Positions 16,331-25,546 of a stretch of 64,000 bases of DNA are shown piece by piece. The position numbers and the translations under genes were made by a program. Position 1 is the stretch's first letter. The number at the start of each line of letters is the position of its first letter. The stretch is taken from contig NZ_CP118631.1 in NCBI RefSeq assembly GCF_028993635.1, forward strand, positions 3,534,001 to 3,598,000, in the 5' to 3' direction. The notes below the pieces were generated by a model. That model had not been told where the DNA came from. It saw only the letters and a program-made list of their open reading frames with translations, and did no database searches. This DNA is from Mucilaginibacter sp. SJ. Lineage in GTDB: Bacteria; Bacteroidota; Bacteroidia; Sphingobacteriales; Sphingobacteriaceae.

Positions 16331-17332
16331 TTATTTTATCCTGACAACTACTTTCCCTTTAGCCCGCCCGCTTTCAACATAAGTGATCGCTTCATGGATC
16401 GCCCCGAAGGGGAAAACTTTATCTATAACTGGTATAATAGTACCAGAATTTATGAGTGAGGTTATTTCCTTTAACTGAAGTCCGTTTGCTTTCATGAATA
16501 GAAAAGAAAAGCCGACATTAAGCCGCCTGGCTTTTTTTCTCACTCCCGCGCTTAAAAGACGCGTAATTAATTTCACAAACCACGGCGCCCCGATTTCGGC
16601 CGCGAAATCAGGATCAGGCGGACCAGAGATCGAAATAAGTTTCCCTTCGGGCTTTAACACGCGCAACGACTTTTCAAGTGTCTTTCCATCCTGACTATTC
16701 AAAACCAGGTCGTAACCATGCAAAACTTTCCCAAACTCCTCTTTCTTGTAGTCAATTACAACATCTGCACCGAGTTTTTTCACTAACTCCGTGTTGGCTG
16801 TACTTGTAGTTGTAGCCACAGTAGCACCCAGATATTTCGCCAGCTGAATGGCAATTGTACCTACACCACCTGATCCGGCCTGAATGAATACTTTCTGCCC
16901 TTTCTTCAGGTTCCCTTTTTCAATCAGCGCCTGCCAGGCGGTCAAACCCACAAGGGGAATGGATGCAGCTTCTTCCATGCTCAACTTCGCGGGCTTGAGT
17001 GCCACATCAGCTTCGTTAACAGCAATAAGTTCTGCAAATGTTCCAATCCGATGATCTGCCGGGCGTGCATAAACCTCGTCCCCTACTTTAAATTGATGCA
17101 CACGCGCGCCAACTTTAGTTATAACACCAGCTACATCATGTCCTAAAACAAACGGTGTTTTATATGGCAAAATAAGTTTAAACTCGCCGCTTCTCATTTT
17201 GGAATCGAGCAGATTTATACCGGCAGCGTGCACTTCTATCAAAACTTCATCACCCTGCGGCTCAGGATCCGGCATTTGCCCAATGCGCCCGCCATCCTTG
17301 CTTTTGTATTTATCTATAATGAATGCTTTCAT
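16331..17332 (-). CDS. NADP-dependent MDR-family oxidoreductase (quinone reductase-like)
   Basis: 333 residues of the medium-chain dehydrogenase/reductase superfamily. The N-terminal GroES-like half has GHDVAGVITKVGARVHQFKVGDEVYA (about 64-89); the Rossmann half has the nucleotide motif FIQAGSGGVGTIAIQLAKYLGA (about 149-170). The Cys/His ligands of zinc alcohol dehydrogenases are absent, so it belongs with the zinc-free quinone/enone reductases. It lies 36 bp downstream of an SDR gene on the same strand, and that operon is bracketed by TetR operators. I infer a role in detoxifying or modifying a carbonyl compound sensed by the TetR protein. Confidence 0.88.
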   Translation of the reverse strand: MKAFIIDKYKSKDGGRIGQMPDPEPQGDEVLIEVHAAGINLLDSKMRSGEFKLILPYKTPFVLGHDVAGVITKVGARVHQFKVGDEVYARPADHRIGTFAELIAVNEADVALKPAKLSMEEAASIPLVGLTAWQALIEKGNLKKGQKVFIQAGSGGVGTIAIQLAKYLGATVATTTSTANTELVKKLGADVVIDYKKEEFGKVLHGYDLVLNSQDGKTLEKSLRVLKPEGKLISISGPPDPDFAAEIGAPWFVKLITRLLSAGVRKKARRLNVGFSFLFMKANGLQLKEITSLINSGTIIPVIDKVFPFGAIHEAITYVESGRAKGKVVVRIK

Positions 17333-17368
17333 TTTTTTTTAATGTTTTAAATATATGATCAGACTAAT

Positions 17369-18136
17369 TTATGATGCTAAAACCGCGTAAGTTTTCCTGG
17401 GGTTAATCAAGCCAAAAGTCATTTTTGGAAAAAACCGGTTGAGTATATAAACAGCCTTGGTATCACCTGCACGGATGGTAAACTGATCTTTTTTGAGACC
17501 TGCAATAAGGGCTTTTACAAGACCTTCTGTCGTCATTTTTTTGTCGTTCCTGCCAGCAGTCATTTCTGTTGCAACCAGAGGAGGTAAAAGTTCGAAGACT
17601 TTTACACTGCTGTTCAGGATTTGCAGGTGCTTTCTCAATGTTTTTGTATAAAATTGCAACGCTACTTTAGACGCTGAATAAGTTGCTTCCAGTAATGCAG
17701 GAACATAACTGAGTATTGACGTTGTATTGATAATTGCGCTTTCGTTCCTTGATTTCAGCATTTCTATGAACAAGTTATTAAGCCGGATCACCCCCAGGTA
17801 GTTGACATTCATTTCGTACGCAGCGTCTTCAAAATGTTGATTATTGGCCATTCCAAGGTTTGCCGGCTCAGTTAGCACTCCCGCGTTATTGTATAAAATA
17901 TCTATACTACCTAATTGCTTTATCTGGTTAAAAAGCGTTTGTGCATCACCTGCATCAGATACATCACTTCTAATAGCTATAATCGAGGGGTACAGCTTCT
18001 TTGCTTCATCTAATTTTACCTGGTTCCTGCCGGTGATGATCACACTGGCGCCATTGGCTAAAAATTGTTTTGCTGCTTCCAGCCCGATACCTGATGCACC
18101 TCCTGTGATCAATACCGTTTTTCCTTTTACTTGCAT
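17369..18136 (-). CDS. SDR-family oxidoreductase
   Basis: 255 residues, classical short-chain dehydrogenase. Cofactor motif TGGASGIGLEA (11-21), NNAG (about 83-86), catalytic Tyr-x3-Lys as YSASK preceded by a Ser (TTSILSYVPALLEATYSASK). The C-terminal segment with LLPPLVATEMTAG matches DltE-type SDRs. NAD(P)H-dependent, cytosolic. First gene of the operon with the MDR enzyme; operators of the 24-bp TetR palindrome lie upstream at 18187 and 18312. Confidence 0.9.
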   Translation of the reverse strand: MQVKGKTVLITGGASGIGLEAAKQFLANGASVIITGRNQVKLDEAKKLYPSIIAIRSDVSDAGDAQTLFNQIKQLGSIDILYNNAGVLTEPANLGMANNQHFEDAAYEMNVNYLGVIRLNNLFIEMLKSRNESAIINTTSILSYVPALLEATYSASKVALQFYTKTLRKHLQILNSSVKVFELLPPLVATEMTAGRNDKKMTTEGLVKALIAGLKKDQFTIRAGDTKAVYILNRFFPKMTFGLINPRKTYAVLAS

Positions 18137-18186
18137 GATTTTTATTTCTTTTCAATTCGATTTTAAGACGTTAACAGACGATATCA

Positions 18187-18210
18187 TTTTTATACCTTTT
18201 AGTATATTCT
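18187..18210. promoter_or_regulatory. TetR operator, degenerate copy (O1)
   Basis: Right arm AGTATATTCT matches the consensus arm AGTATATTTT at 9 of 10; the left arm keeps only the TATAC core. It lies 51 bp upstream of the SDR start codon, where it could block the operon promoter. Confidence 0.55.
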
Positions 18211-18311
18211 AATACAAACTCAAACGATGCAGTTTCTTTGCCGCAACCTTTAATTTAACTTCCTGATATATTATTTTTCACTACTTAATTAAGGGTGCTC
18301 CCAGGCTTCAT

Positions 18312-18335
18312 AAAATATACTAAAAAGTATATTTT
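18312..18335. promoter_or_regulatory. TetR operator, perfect palindrome (O2)
   Basis: A perfect 24-bp palindrome, arms AAAATATACT and AGTATATTTT separated by AAAA. It sits between the TetR stop (18350) and the SDR promoter region. Confidence 0.7.
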
Positions 18336-18349
18336 CTTACAAAAGAAAC

Positions 18350-18940
18350 TCAAAGAGCATAGCTTTCCAATTCTTCTTTCAAACTCTTAATCAAACCTTG
18401 CATTGGCTTTGCAGTGTTCATCGTTCTGCACAATACAACTGCTCCTTCTACCGCAGCTACAGCTTTAAAAGCGTATCCCACTGCGTCAAGTTTATCAGTA
18501 AATTCCCCCGTCTCAATCCCTTGCTTTAATATACTCACAAACAATTCCTGTCCCTGGCGAAGTATACCCGCTACCCTTTCTTTAATAACAGGATTATTAT
18601 CATCAGCTTCAACCGCCATATTGAATATCGGGCACCCACCTTTAATATGTGTTTCAAGGGGGTCTTTATAATAGTCAAGATAAGCAAAGACTTTTGTTTT
18701 GGCTGTTTTGCCCTTGCTGATATTTATCATCAACTTTTCTGCATTATTTTGCAGCATGTAATCAACAACTTGAAAAGCCAGATCCTCCTTACCTTCAAAA
18801 TGCCCGTACAAACACCCCTTGGTTAATTTAGTAGCCTCCAGCACATCGTCGATATTAGCGCCGGCTACACCTTTTTTATTAAAGATAGGGGCCGCTGTTT
18901 CCAAGATAAATTGCTTTGTTCTTTCTGCCTTTGTGAGCAT
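18350..18940 (-). CDS. TetR/AcrR-family transcriptional repressor
   Basis: 196 residues from the ATG at 18940. A longer in-frame start at 19006 exists, but the added 22 residues (hydrophobic, Cys-rich) lie across the operator and -7 box, so I reject it. N-terminal HTH: AERTKQFILETAAPIFNKKG then ANIDDVLEATKLTKGCLYGHF (about 5-47), the TetR signature with LYGHF for the usual LYYHF. The C-terminal ligand domain is of the TetR_C_16/YxaF-like type (GGCPIFNMAVEADD). It likely represses itself and the divergently signed but same-strand SDR-MDR operon downstream. Confidence 0.9.
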   Translation of the reverse strand: MLTKAERTKQFILETAAPIFNKKGVAGANIDDVLEATKLTKGCLYGHFEGKEDLAFQVVDYMLQNNAEKLMINISKGKTAKTKVFAYLDYYKDPLETHIKGGCPIFNMAVEADDNNPVIKERVAGILRQGQELFVSILKQGIETGEFTDKLDAVGYAFKAVAAVEGAVVLCRTMNTAKPMQGLIKSLKEELESYAL

Positions 18941-18959
18941 CTCATATAAATTAACGCAG

Positions 18960-18985
18960 CAAAAATATACTAAAAAGTTTATTTT
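18960..18985 (-). promoter_or_regulatory. TetR operator (O3) overlapping its own -7 promoter box
   Basis: Arms AAAATATACT (18962-18971) and AGTTTATTTT (18976-18985) match the perfect site with one mismatch. The minus-strand -7 element TATTTTTG (18967-18960) overlaps the operator, so binding should block transcription: textbook autorepression. Confidence 0.7.
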
Positions 18986-19159
18986 ATACCCAAAAACATT
19001 AACCACCTGTAGTTTATGACCGGAAGATGATATTTACTATAAAGGTGATTTACAAAGAATTATTGGGAAGCATTGAATATATAAGCCATCTGTACCTACA
19101 CCAATGTAAAAGTATTTAACTGGTAACTTCCCTAACAAATGCCGTTACAACCTCCCAAT

Positions 19160-19187
19160 AAAAAAGGGGCTGCCTCCGGCAGCCCCT
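19160..19187 (-). terminator. Terminator after EEP hydrolase gene
   Basis: Perfect 9-bp stem GGGGCTGCC/GGCAGCCCC with TCC loop; six A residues on the plus strand at the left give a T6 tail for minus-strand transcripts of the Sus locus. Confidence 0.88.
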
Positions 19188-19208
19188 AATAAAACTCAAA
19201 AGCTTACT

Positions 19209-20048
19209 CTACAAATTCATCTCCGCTAATACCGGAAAATGATCTGACGGGAATTTGCCATGATAGCTATCGCTTAAAATCCCCCACCTTTTAACATCTA
19301 CTTTACCGGTGGTAAAAATATGGTCTATGATTCCATTCGATTTTAAAGCTCTTCCAAACGAATTAAAAGAGGCGTTAAACTCATACGGCTGGGCCGCCTG
19401 GCTGTAGGTATCAACCAAATAGTTTGAAGTGGCCAAACGCTGATACCATGTGCTGTTATGATCGCCGTTCAGGTCGCCAGTAAAAATTGCTTTTTCGTTG
19501 CCTGCAATTTCTTTGATCTTCTTAAGGATCAATTTGCCGCTTTCTTCGCGGGCAATTTTTCCCTGGTGATCAAAGTGCGCATTAAAAAAATAGAATTTCT
19601 TTTTGCTTTCTTTATCCTGCAGGTATACCCATGAGCATATGCGGTTGCAACAGGTTGCATCCCAGCCTAAGCCCGGTTTATCCGGCGTTTCTGACAGCCA
19701 GAAATCACCTTTTTTCAAAAGCACAAAACGGCTCTTTTTAAAGAAGATGGCCGAATGTTCACCGGCATCTTTGCCATCGTCGCGTCCTAAACCATAACGC
19801 TCATATTCGGGCAATGCATTATTCAAATCATCAAGCTGATTTTTCAAGCCTTCCTGCGTACCAAAAATATCAAACTGGTGAAAGCGGACCAGCGCCGCAG
19901 CAACCGGTGCGCGGTTCACCCATAAATTACCGGTATCCCGCGGGTTGTCGAAACGTAAATTAAAAGTTCCGGCAATTACATGCTGTGCATGGCTTTGCAT
20001 GCCTACCAACACAAATAACGCGGCAAATAAATACTGTTTTATTTTCAT
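19209..20048 (-). CDS. Secreted endonuclease/exonuclease/phosphatase (EEP) family protein
   Basis: 279 residues with a signal peptide (about 1-21, ending SHAQ). EEP-fold motifs run in order: NLRFDN (24-29), FGTQEGL with the metal-binding Glu, FNAHFDHQG, TGDLNGD (the GDxN motif), IDHIF and SDHFPV (terminal SDH). All catalytic residues are present, so a metal-dependent phosphodiesterase or phosphatase is expected, acting in the periplasm or outside. It is the last gene of a sigma-FecR-SusC-SusD unit (18 bp after susD), which suggests that its product or substrate is what the Sus pair binds. Substrate (nucleic acid, phospholipid head group, inositol phosphate) cannot be told. Confidence 0.87.
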   Translation of the reverse strand: MKIKQYLFAALFVLVGMQSHAQHVIAGTFNLRFDNPRDTGNLWVNRAPVAAALVRFHQFDIFGTQEGLKNQLDDLNNALPEYERYGLGRDDGKDAGEHSAIFFKKSRFVLLKKGDFWLSETPDKPGLGWDATCCNRICSWVYLQDKESKKKFYFFNAHFDHQGKIAREESGKLILKKIKEIAGNEKAIFTGDLNGDHNSTWYQRLATSNYLVDTYSQAAQPYEFNASFNSFGRALKSNGIIDHIFTTGKVDVKRWGILSDSYHGKFPSDHFPVLAEMNL

Positions 20049-20066
20049 GACTGTTATATGTTATGA

Positions 20067-21860
20067 TTATTGTTCCCAACCTGGATTTTGACCTAATTTA
20101 GGGTTCTGAAGCCTGTCGGTTTCAGGGATTGGATACAGGTAAAATTTACTATCCCACTTACGCTGAACGGTTGTTAACCAGGTAAGCTCATTATCGCTGT
20201 TAAGCCTTTGCGGGTTTAGTGTACCGCCGGTTAGGGTTTGAGCCACGCTTACATAAGTTACACCTGCAACCTGAGTTGCCGGAAGCGTAGTGTAAAAACA
20301 TACATCGGGTTTACCATCTTCATTCAAATCAAGAGGTACATCCAGGGCCGGTACATAAAAGCCATTCCATGTTTGGTCCATCAGCTCACCACGTTTCCAT
20401 CTTACAATGTCATTGAACCTGAAGCCCTCAAAGGCAAGCTCAATACCGCGCTCACGCCTGATCTCCAGCAAAGCAGGATCTGATATCGCCGGGAAATAAT
20501 TTGTTTGCAGGTATTTATCAGCAACAACAGGCTTGATAGCAGTATTACCGGTTATACCTGCTCTGCGGCGTAAAGCACCGATGGTCAGGTTCCAGTCGGC
20601 GTCGGTAAACGTACCAAGCTCGGCCTTTGCTTCGGCGAAGTTTAGCAATACCTCAGCATAGCGCATAATGGGTATTGAGTTGGTATTACGTGACCCACCA
20701 TCCATCGAGGCATCATCCTGCGTTAATTTGATTGGCTGATAACCCGTGTAGGTATATGAAAATACCGGAGGAGCAGCTTGCTGAGTAGCGCCGTTTAAGC
20801 GGGTATAATTGCCCATACGGATGGTTTGCTGCAAACGCATATCGCGGCCTTTTACCTCCTGTGCAAAAGGCATTGTTTTATAACCCGGCTTATCGGTAAA
20901 CGGCGTACCATCGATATTTAAATAAGTGTTTACAAACGTGCGGATAAAGCTTAATCTATCACCATAGGTAGCACTGGTCCAGTACCAGTTGGAGTCGTTG
21001 AAAACACCCAATGCAGGATCAGAAATTGCGGCAAGGATCACTTCAGATGCCACCGGCGCCTGGCTTGTAAACAGCTGCCTGTATGCTTTATCAGTTCCGC
21101 CTGCTGTATTAAGACTAAAACCACCTTCGCTGATCACCTTTTGCGCTGCATCAACAGCCTGGGTAAGTAAGCTATTAACCGATGATTGCAAACCGTACTC
21201 ATCATGATATTTCCTGAATGTGCCTTCAAATAAACAAACCCTCGATTTGAACGCATATGCAGTATATTTAGTGATAAGACTGCGTGTATTATCGGTGGTG
21301 TTAATGTGCAAGCCGGCATAGTCAAGGTCGGCAAGTATCGAGTCAACTACAAGGGTCCTTTTATCCCTACCGTTATATAAGGCAGGATCATCAACCTTCA
21401 TAGTTTTGCCGTACCATGGCACATCGCCAAAACGCTTCAGCTTATCAAAATAAAACCAGGCCCTGAAAAAGCGCGCAAGGCCGATAAAATGCTGACGTTG
21501 CTCAAGCGATATCTTGGGGTTATTACAATTTTCAATAAAGTAATTAATATTACGCAGGCCTGTCCATGTCCAGCCGCTGCTTTGCCTCGGACCATAGGCA
21601 CCCGGCCTTAAAAAATCCGGAACCGATGTTTTTGCCGCGTAATCAGCCATCGCATCACTGCGCACAGCATCGCCCGCGGTTGGCAGGATATCATAAAACG
21701 AATTGACATAAAGCTGCAAGCCGTTTATGCTTCCAAAAACAGCGCTGTTGGTGGCAGTGTCTTTTGGTACCTGGTCTAATTTTTTACAGCTAACTATAAT
21801 CAAGCTTGCAAAAAGCATTGCTATGGCTAACTTAATGTGTGTTGCTTTTATGGGAAACAT
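20067..21860 (-). CDS. SusD/RagB-family outer-membrane lipoprotein
   Basis: 597 residues. A lipoprotein signal ends in LIIVSCKKLDQVPKD with lipid-acceptor Cys near residue 25. The N-terminal SusD_N region and the later RagB/SusD segments (RYAEVLLNFAEAKAELG and IRRERGIELAFEGFRFNDIV) are characteristic. SusD lipoproteins cap the SusC barrel on the outer face and hold the ligand. It follows susC by 35 bp and precedes the EEP hydrolase, all minus strand. Ligand unknown. Confidence 0.95.
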   Translation of the reverse strand: MFPIKATHIKLAIAMLFASLIIVSCKKLDQVPKDTATNSAVFGSINGLQLYVNSFYDILPTAGDAVRSDAMADYAAKTSVPDFLRPGAYGPRQSSGWTWTGLRNINYFIENCNNPKISLEQRQHFIGLARFFRAWFYFDKLKRFGDVPWYGKTMKVDDPALYNGRDKRTLVVDSILADLDYAGLHINTTDNTRSLITKYTAYAFKSRVCLFEGTFRKYHDEYGLQSSVNSLLTQAVDAAQKVISEGGFSLNTAGGTDKAYRQLFTSQAPVASEVILAAISDPALGVFNDSNWYWTSATYGDRLSFIRTFVNTYLNIDGTPFTDKPGYKTMPFAQEVKGRDMRLQQTIRMGNYTRLNGATQQAAPPVFSYTYTGYQPIKLTQDDASMDGGSRNTNSIPIMRYAEVLLNFAEAKAELGTFTDADWNLTIGALRRRAGITGNTAIKPVVADKYLQTNYFPAISDPALLEIRRERGIELAFEGFRFNDIVRWKRGELMDQTWNGFYVPALDVPLDLNEDGKPDVCFYTTLPATQVAGVTYVSVAQTLTGGTLNPQRLNSDNELTWLTTVQRKWDSKFYLYPIPETDRLQNPKLGQNPGWEQ

Positions 21861-21895
21861 ATGGAATGTTTTTAAAATTTTCGTACTGCTATTAA

Positions 21896-24800
21896 TTAAA
21901 AGGTTGCGGTTAAGCCTAAGGTCACGCTCTTCAGTATCGGGTAGTTGTTGCCGTTACCACTATTACCATCGGTAAGTACCCTATCTGAACCGTTGATGCT
22001 TTCAGGATCGATATCTTTGGTGATCTTGTAAAGCGGCGACCAGGTTAACAGGTTCTCGCCAGAAAGGAATACGCGAAGATTGTTCAGCTTGATCTTCTGG
22101 ATCAAATGCAACGGCAGGTTGTAACCTATCTGCACGTTCTTCATACGCAGGTAAGCAGCATTTTGCAGGTATTTGGTTTGCGCCTGAGTTAACTCACCCG
22201 ATCCGTTTTGTGCCGAGTAGCCACGATATCTTGGGAAATAAGCATTAGGATTATCCTCCGACCATATTTTACCCAGTTGGGATTGAGGCACCTTATTGTA
22301 AGGCCTGTTATACTGTCCCCAGAAAACGCTTGCTTCTGAGCCCGGGTACCAATCGCGTTTAGCAACACCCTGGAAAAATGCAGAGAAGAAGAAATTGTTC
22401 CAGTCGGCATCAACACCAATACCGTAAGTATATCTTGGAGTGGTATTACCAATGATGCGCTTATCGCCCGGTTTGTTTACGGTTTGGTCGCCGTAATCAA
22501 TTACACCGTCGCCGTTAAGATCTTTAAATTTGATATCACCCGGCAAAAGCTGACCGGTGGTAGAGGCTTTGATAAGCGTTTGCTTAGGCGAGTTGGCAAT
22601 ATCCTGTGCAGAGGTAAAATAACCTGCTGTTTCAAAGCCCCAGATCTCGCCTACGGTTTGACCTGCATAATAGTCGCTTAAACGTTTATCTGGGTTATTA
22701 TATTTGGTAATTTTAGAAGTATAATCGGCCAGTGTTAACCTTAAACCATAGTTAAACGGTTTGGCTCCGGCATTAAATTTATCGCGCCATGCTACGGTTA
22801 CCTCCCAGCCTTTTGTTTTTAGGTCGGCGTAGTTACCTTTAGGTACATCGGTACCAAAAACAGCAGGGAGTGTCATACCCACAGTAAACATGTTTGTTGT
22901 TCTTCGGATATAGGCATCTCCCGAAATGGTTAAGCGGTTTGATAACATGCCCAAATCCAAACCAAGGTTTTGCGTGTTTGAGGTTTCCCAGGTTAAACCA
23001 TCCGGCAATACACCCGGCTGACTTGTTTTTTGAGGCAATACCCCATTCAGGATCCTTCCTGATTTAGAAATACCGAATTTTTCCTGGAACGCGTATGAAC
23101 CAATGCTCCCGTTACCCAATGAACCGTATGAAGCCCTTACCTTTAAATTGGTGATCAGCTCTTTCGATACTTTCCAGAATGGCTCGTTTGAGATTTTCCA
23201 ACCGGCAGAAACTGAAGGGAAGAAAGCATAGCGCTGATCGGCAGGAAATTTTGATGAACCATCATAACGACCATCTGCCTCAACCAGGTACCTGTCTTTA
23301 AAGGAGTAATTTAAACGGTAAAATCCGCCTACTATATCCCACTGGTCCCAGCCGCCCGAAGTGCTGATTGCCTGTCCCAATGCCAGGTTAATATCGGTAG
23401 CATCTTCAAAAATTAAACCGTTGCGTGTAACATCAAGCGTCTTTTTTGTCGACTGCTCAAAGTTGAAACCAGCTAATGCTTTGAAGTAATGGCCGCCATT
23501 CAGCTTGGGTTCAAACTCGCCGTAAGTGTTTGTAGCTATATATTGCGTGCTCTGGCTGTAAACTTCAAGATCGTTATAAGCGGTACCCACATATTCAATT
23601 ACCCCCGGTTTGCGGCTGTAAGGAACAGGCACACGTTTGCGGTTTTGGCTATTATCGGTATTTTGAAAGGTAAAATCGCCTTTAACACGGAATGTGTTAT
23701 CAAAAAACTGGGCTACAAAACCGGTGGTATTTCTGAATACCCTGTTATCAAAGTTGATCCCGTTTTTGCCGTAATAATAATCACCTACAGAATATGCGGC
23801 AGAATAAGTAAGCGTACCATCAGGGTTAAATAAAGGTACCATAGTATGTCCTTCGTCCTGCAGGTTTCTCCAGATACTTCCCCCTTCGCCCACATTGAGC
23901 GGGTTGTGGTATTTCATATTTGAGTAATCGGCATTGTTATAAAGGCTTAACCACGGGTAAACCTGTAATGAACCTTTAGCCCTCAGGTTGTACATCTTAT
24001 AATCGTCAGAATTATAGCGGAACAAACCATCCTGTGAATAGTAACGCCCGGTGATCAGGAAGTCGGCTTTACCACTGTTGCCTGAAATAGCGAGGTTATG
24101 CTCACGTGCTTCGTTATGATCTTTGTACAGCAGCTTGTACCAATCGGTATTGCCATAGTATTCATATTCGCCGGCACTGTTAACTATTGTTGAAGGCAAA
24201 GATGGATCAAGGGAATGCTTCCTAAGCTCTTCCAAATAAGCCGGAGAAAACTTAACCGTTTTGTTGATATTCTGCGGCGTTTGTGAATAATCGTTCCAGG
24301 CGCTCCAGGCATCGTTAAACATTTTAGCGAATGTGTAGCCATCAGTAACAAACTTAGGCACAGCAGTTGGGCTTTTAACCGAGTGATTAAATGAATAAGT
24401 AACGCTGGTTTTTTCTTTCGATGGATTTTTGGTGGTGATGAGGATAACACCAAAGGCACCCCTTGCACCATATATAGAGGCAGAAGCCGCATCTTTTAGT
24501 ACCGATACTGAAGCCACGTCATTAGGATTGATCCTGCTCGGATCGCCTTCAACACCATCAACCAAAACCAATGCATTTCCACCCTGACCGATTGAGGTAG
24601 TACCCCTTACATTATAAGTTGGCGACTGGATAGGTTTACCATCAAGCGGCACCAGGTTTAAATTGGGAATAACACCCTGTAAGCCCTGGGTTAAGTTAGG
24701 CAACGATCTGTTTTCAAACACTTTTGAAGTAACCTGCTCAACAGCGCCGGTCAGGTTTTGCTTTTTCTGCGTACCGTAACCAACAACCAGTACCTCGTTC

Positions 24801-25432
24801 AGCGTGCCTGATTGTGCTACAAGCGTTATAGGGTTAAGCTGCGTGACTTCACCCGATTTTATTTTAACTCCCGGCACGCGTTTCGACTCGAACGAAATAA
24901 AGCTTACCATCAGGGTGTAATTTCCTTCGTCGGCACTTATGGTGAACTCGCCGTTAATATCTGCCTGCACCCCTTTACTGGCTTCAAGCAACATTATGGT
25001 GGCCCCTGTTAGCGGTACACCTTTTTCGTCGATGATTTTTCCGGTTATTTTACCGGGAGCAGCCTTTGGCAAATCTTTTTTGTACAAGGTTACAGTACCA
25101 GATATCTCTTCTTTATAACCAATATCGGTGTTAGCCAAAAGTCTTTTTAATACATCAGCCAAACGCTCGTTATTAAACGTTTGATTTTTCACCTGCATAT
25201 CGGCCAAACCAAGCAATTTGGGGTCGTACGCAAATTCGATATTACCGGCAGCTTCAATTTTTTTAACAGAACTTAACAGGGTTTCTTTTGAAAGGGAAAC
25301 GCTAACGCGTTTCTCAAAAACCTGTCCTGTGCTGGGGGCGGCTATCAATACACCTGCGCCCGCGATAATGATGGTGTAAATCAGAAAAGTGATACGCATA
25401 GCTTTACTTAAGCAACGTAAGTTTTTTTTCAT
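21896..25432 (-). CDS. SusC/RagA-family TonB-dependent receptor with STN domain
   Basis: 1178 residues. After an N-terminal signal segment comes an STN (secretin/TonB short N-terminal) domain (about 45-118), then a carboxypeptidase-like domain (about 128-205; GKITGKIIDEKGVPLTGATI), the plug with VLVVGYGTQKKQNLTGAV, and a 22-strand-type barrel ending in the aromatic LTATF. STN domains contact FecR anti-sigma factors, and fecR and an ECF sigma gene are immediately upstream, so ligand binding probably induces its own operon. Imports a ligand across the outer membrane with TonB energy. The messenger begins ATGAAAAAAAAC. Confidence 0.96.
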   Translation of the reverse strand: MKKNLRCLSKAMRITFLIYTIIIAGAGVLIAAPSTGQVFEKRVSVSLSKETLLSSVKKIEAAGNIEFAYDPKLLGLADMQVKNQTFNNERLADVLKRLLANTDIGYKEEISGTVTLYKKDLPKAAPGKITGKIIDEKGVPLTGATIMLLEASKGVQADINGEFTISADEGNYTLMVSFISFESKRVPGVKIKSGEVTQLNPITLVAQSGTLNEVLVVGYGTQKKQNLTGAVEQVTSKVFENRSLPNLTQGLQGVIPNLNLVPLDGKPIQSPTYNVRGTTSIGQGGNALVLVDGVEGDPSRINPNDVASVSVLKDAASASIYGARGAFGVILITTKNPSKEKTSVTYSFNHSVKSPTAVPKFVTDGYTFAKMFNDAWSAWNDYSQTPQNINKTVKFSPAYLEELRKHSLDPSLPSTIVNSAGEYEYYGNTDWYKLLYKDHNEAREHNLAISGNSGKADFLITGRYYSQDGLFRYNSDDYKMYNLRAKGSLQVYPWLSLYNNADYSNMKYHNPLNVGEGGSIWRNLQDEGHTMVPLFNPDGTLTYSAAYSVGDYYYGKNGINFDNRVFRNTTGFVAQFFDNTFRVKGDFTFQNTDNSQNRKRVPVPYSRKPGVIEYVGTAYNDLEVYSQSTQYIATNTYGEFEPKLNGGHYFKALAGFNFEQSTKKTLDVTRNGLIFEDATDINLALGQAISTSGGWDQWDIVGGFYRLNYSFKDRYLVEADGRYDGSSKFPADQRYAFFPSVSAGWKISNEPFWKVSKELITNLKVRASYGSLGNGSIGSYAFQEKFGISKSGRILNGVLPQKTSQPGVLPDGLTWETSNTQNLGLDLGMLSNRLTISGDAYIRRTTNMFTVGMTLPAVFGTDVPKGNYADLKTKGWEVTVAWRDKFNAGAKPFNYGLRLTLADYTSKITKYNNPDKRLSDYYAGQTVGEIWGFETAGYFTSAQDIANSPKQTLIKASTTGQLLPGDIKFKDLNGDGVIDYGDQTVNKPGDKRIIGNTTPRYTYGIGVDADWNNFFFSAFFQGVAKRDWYPGSEASVFWGQYNRPYNKVPQSQLGKIWSEDNPNAYFPRYRGYSAQNGSGELTQAQTKYLQNAAYLRMKNVQIGYNLPLHLIQKIKLNNLRVFLSGENLLTWSPLYKITKDIDPESINGSDRVLTDGNSGNGNNYPILKSVTLGLTATF

Positions 25433-25546
25433 ACTTTTGAGTTCTTAGTGGATTTTTAACGGAGAAACTAAGGGCATAAGCAAATAGGGCTCAATCTATT
25501 AGCTTTGCGAACTATGGCCGGATCTGCTACAGACCGGCTTTTTTTA

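Noticed and set aside
18941..19006. Longer N-terminus for the TetR protein
   Set aside because: It overlaps the operator and the -7 box; the usual TetR N-terminus begins at 18940.
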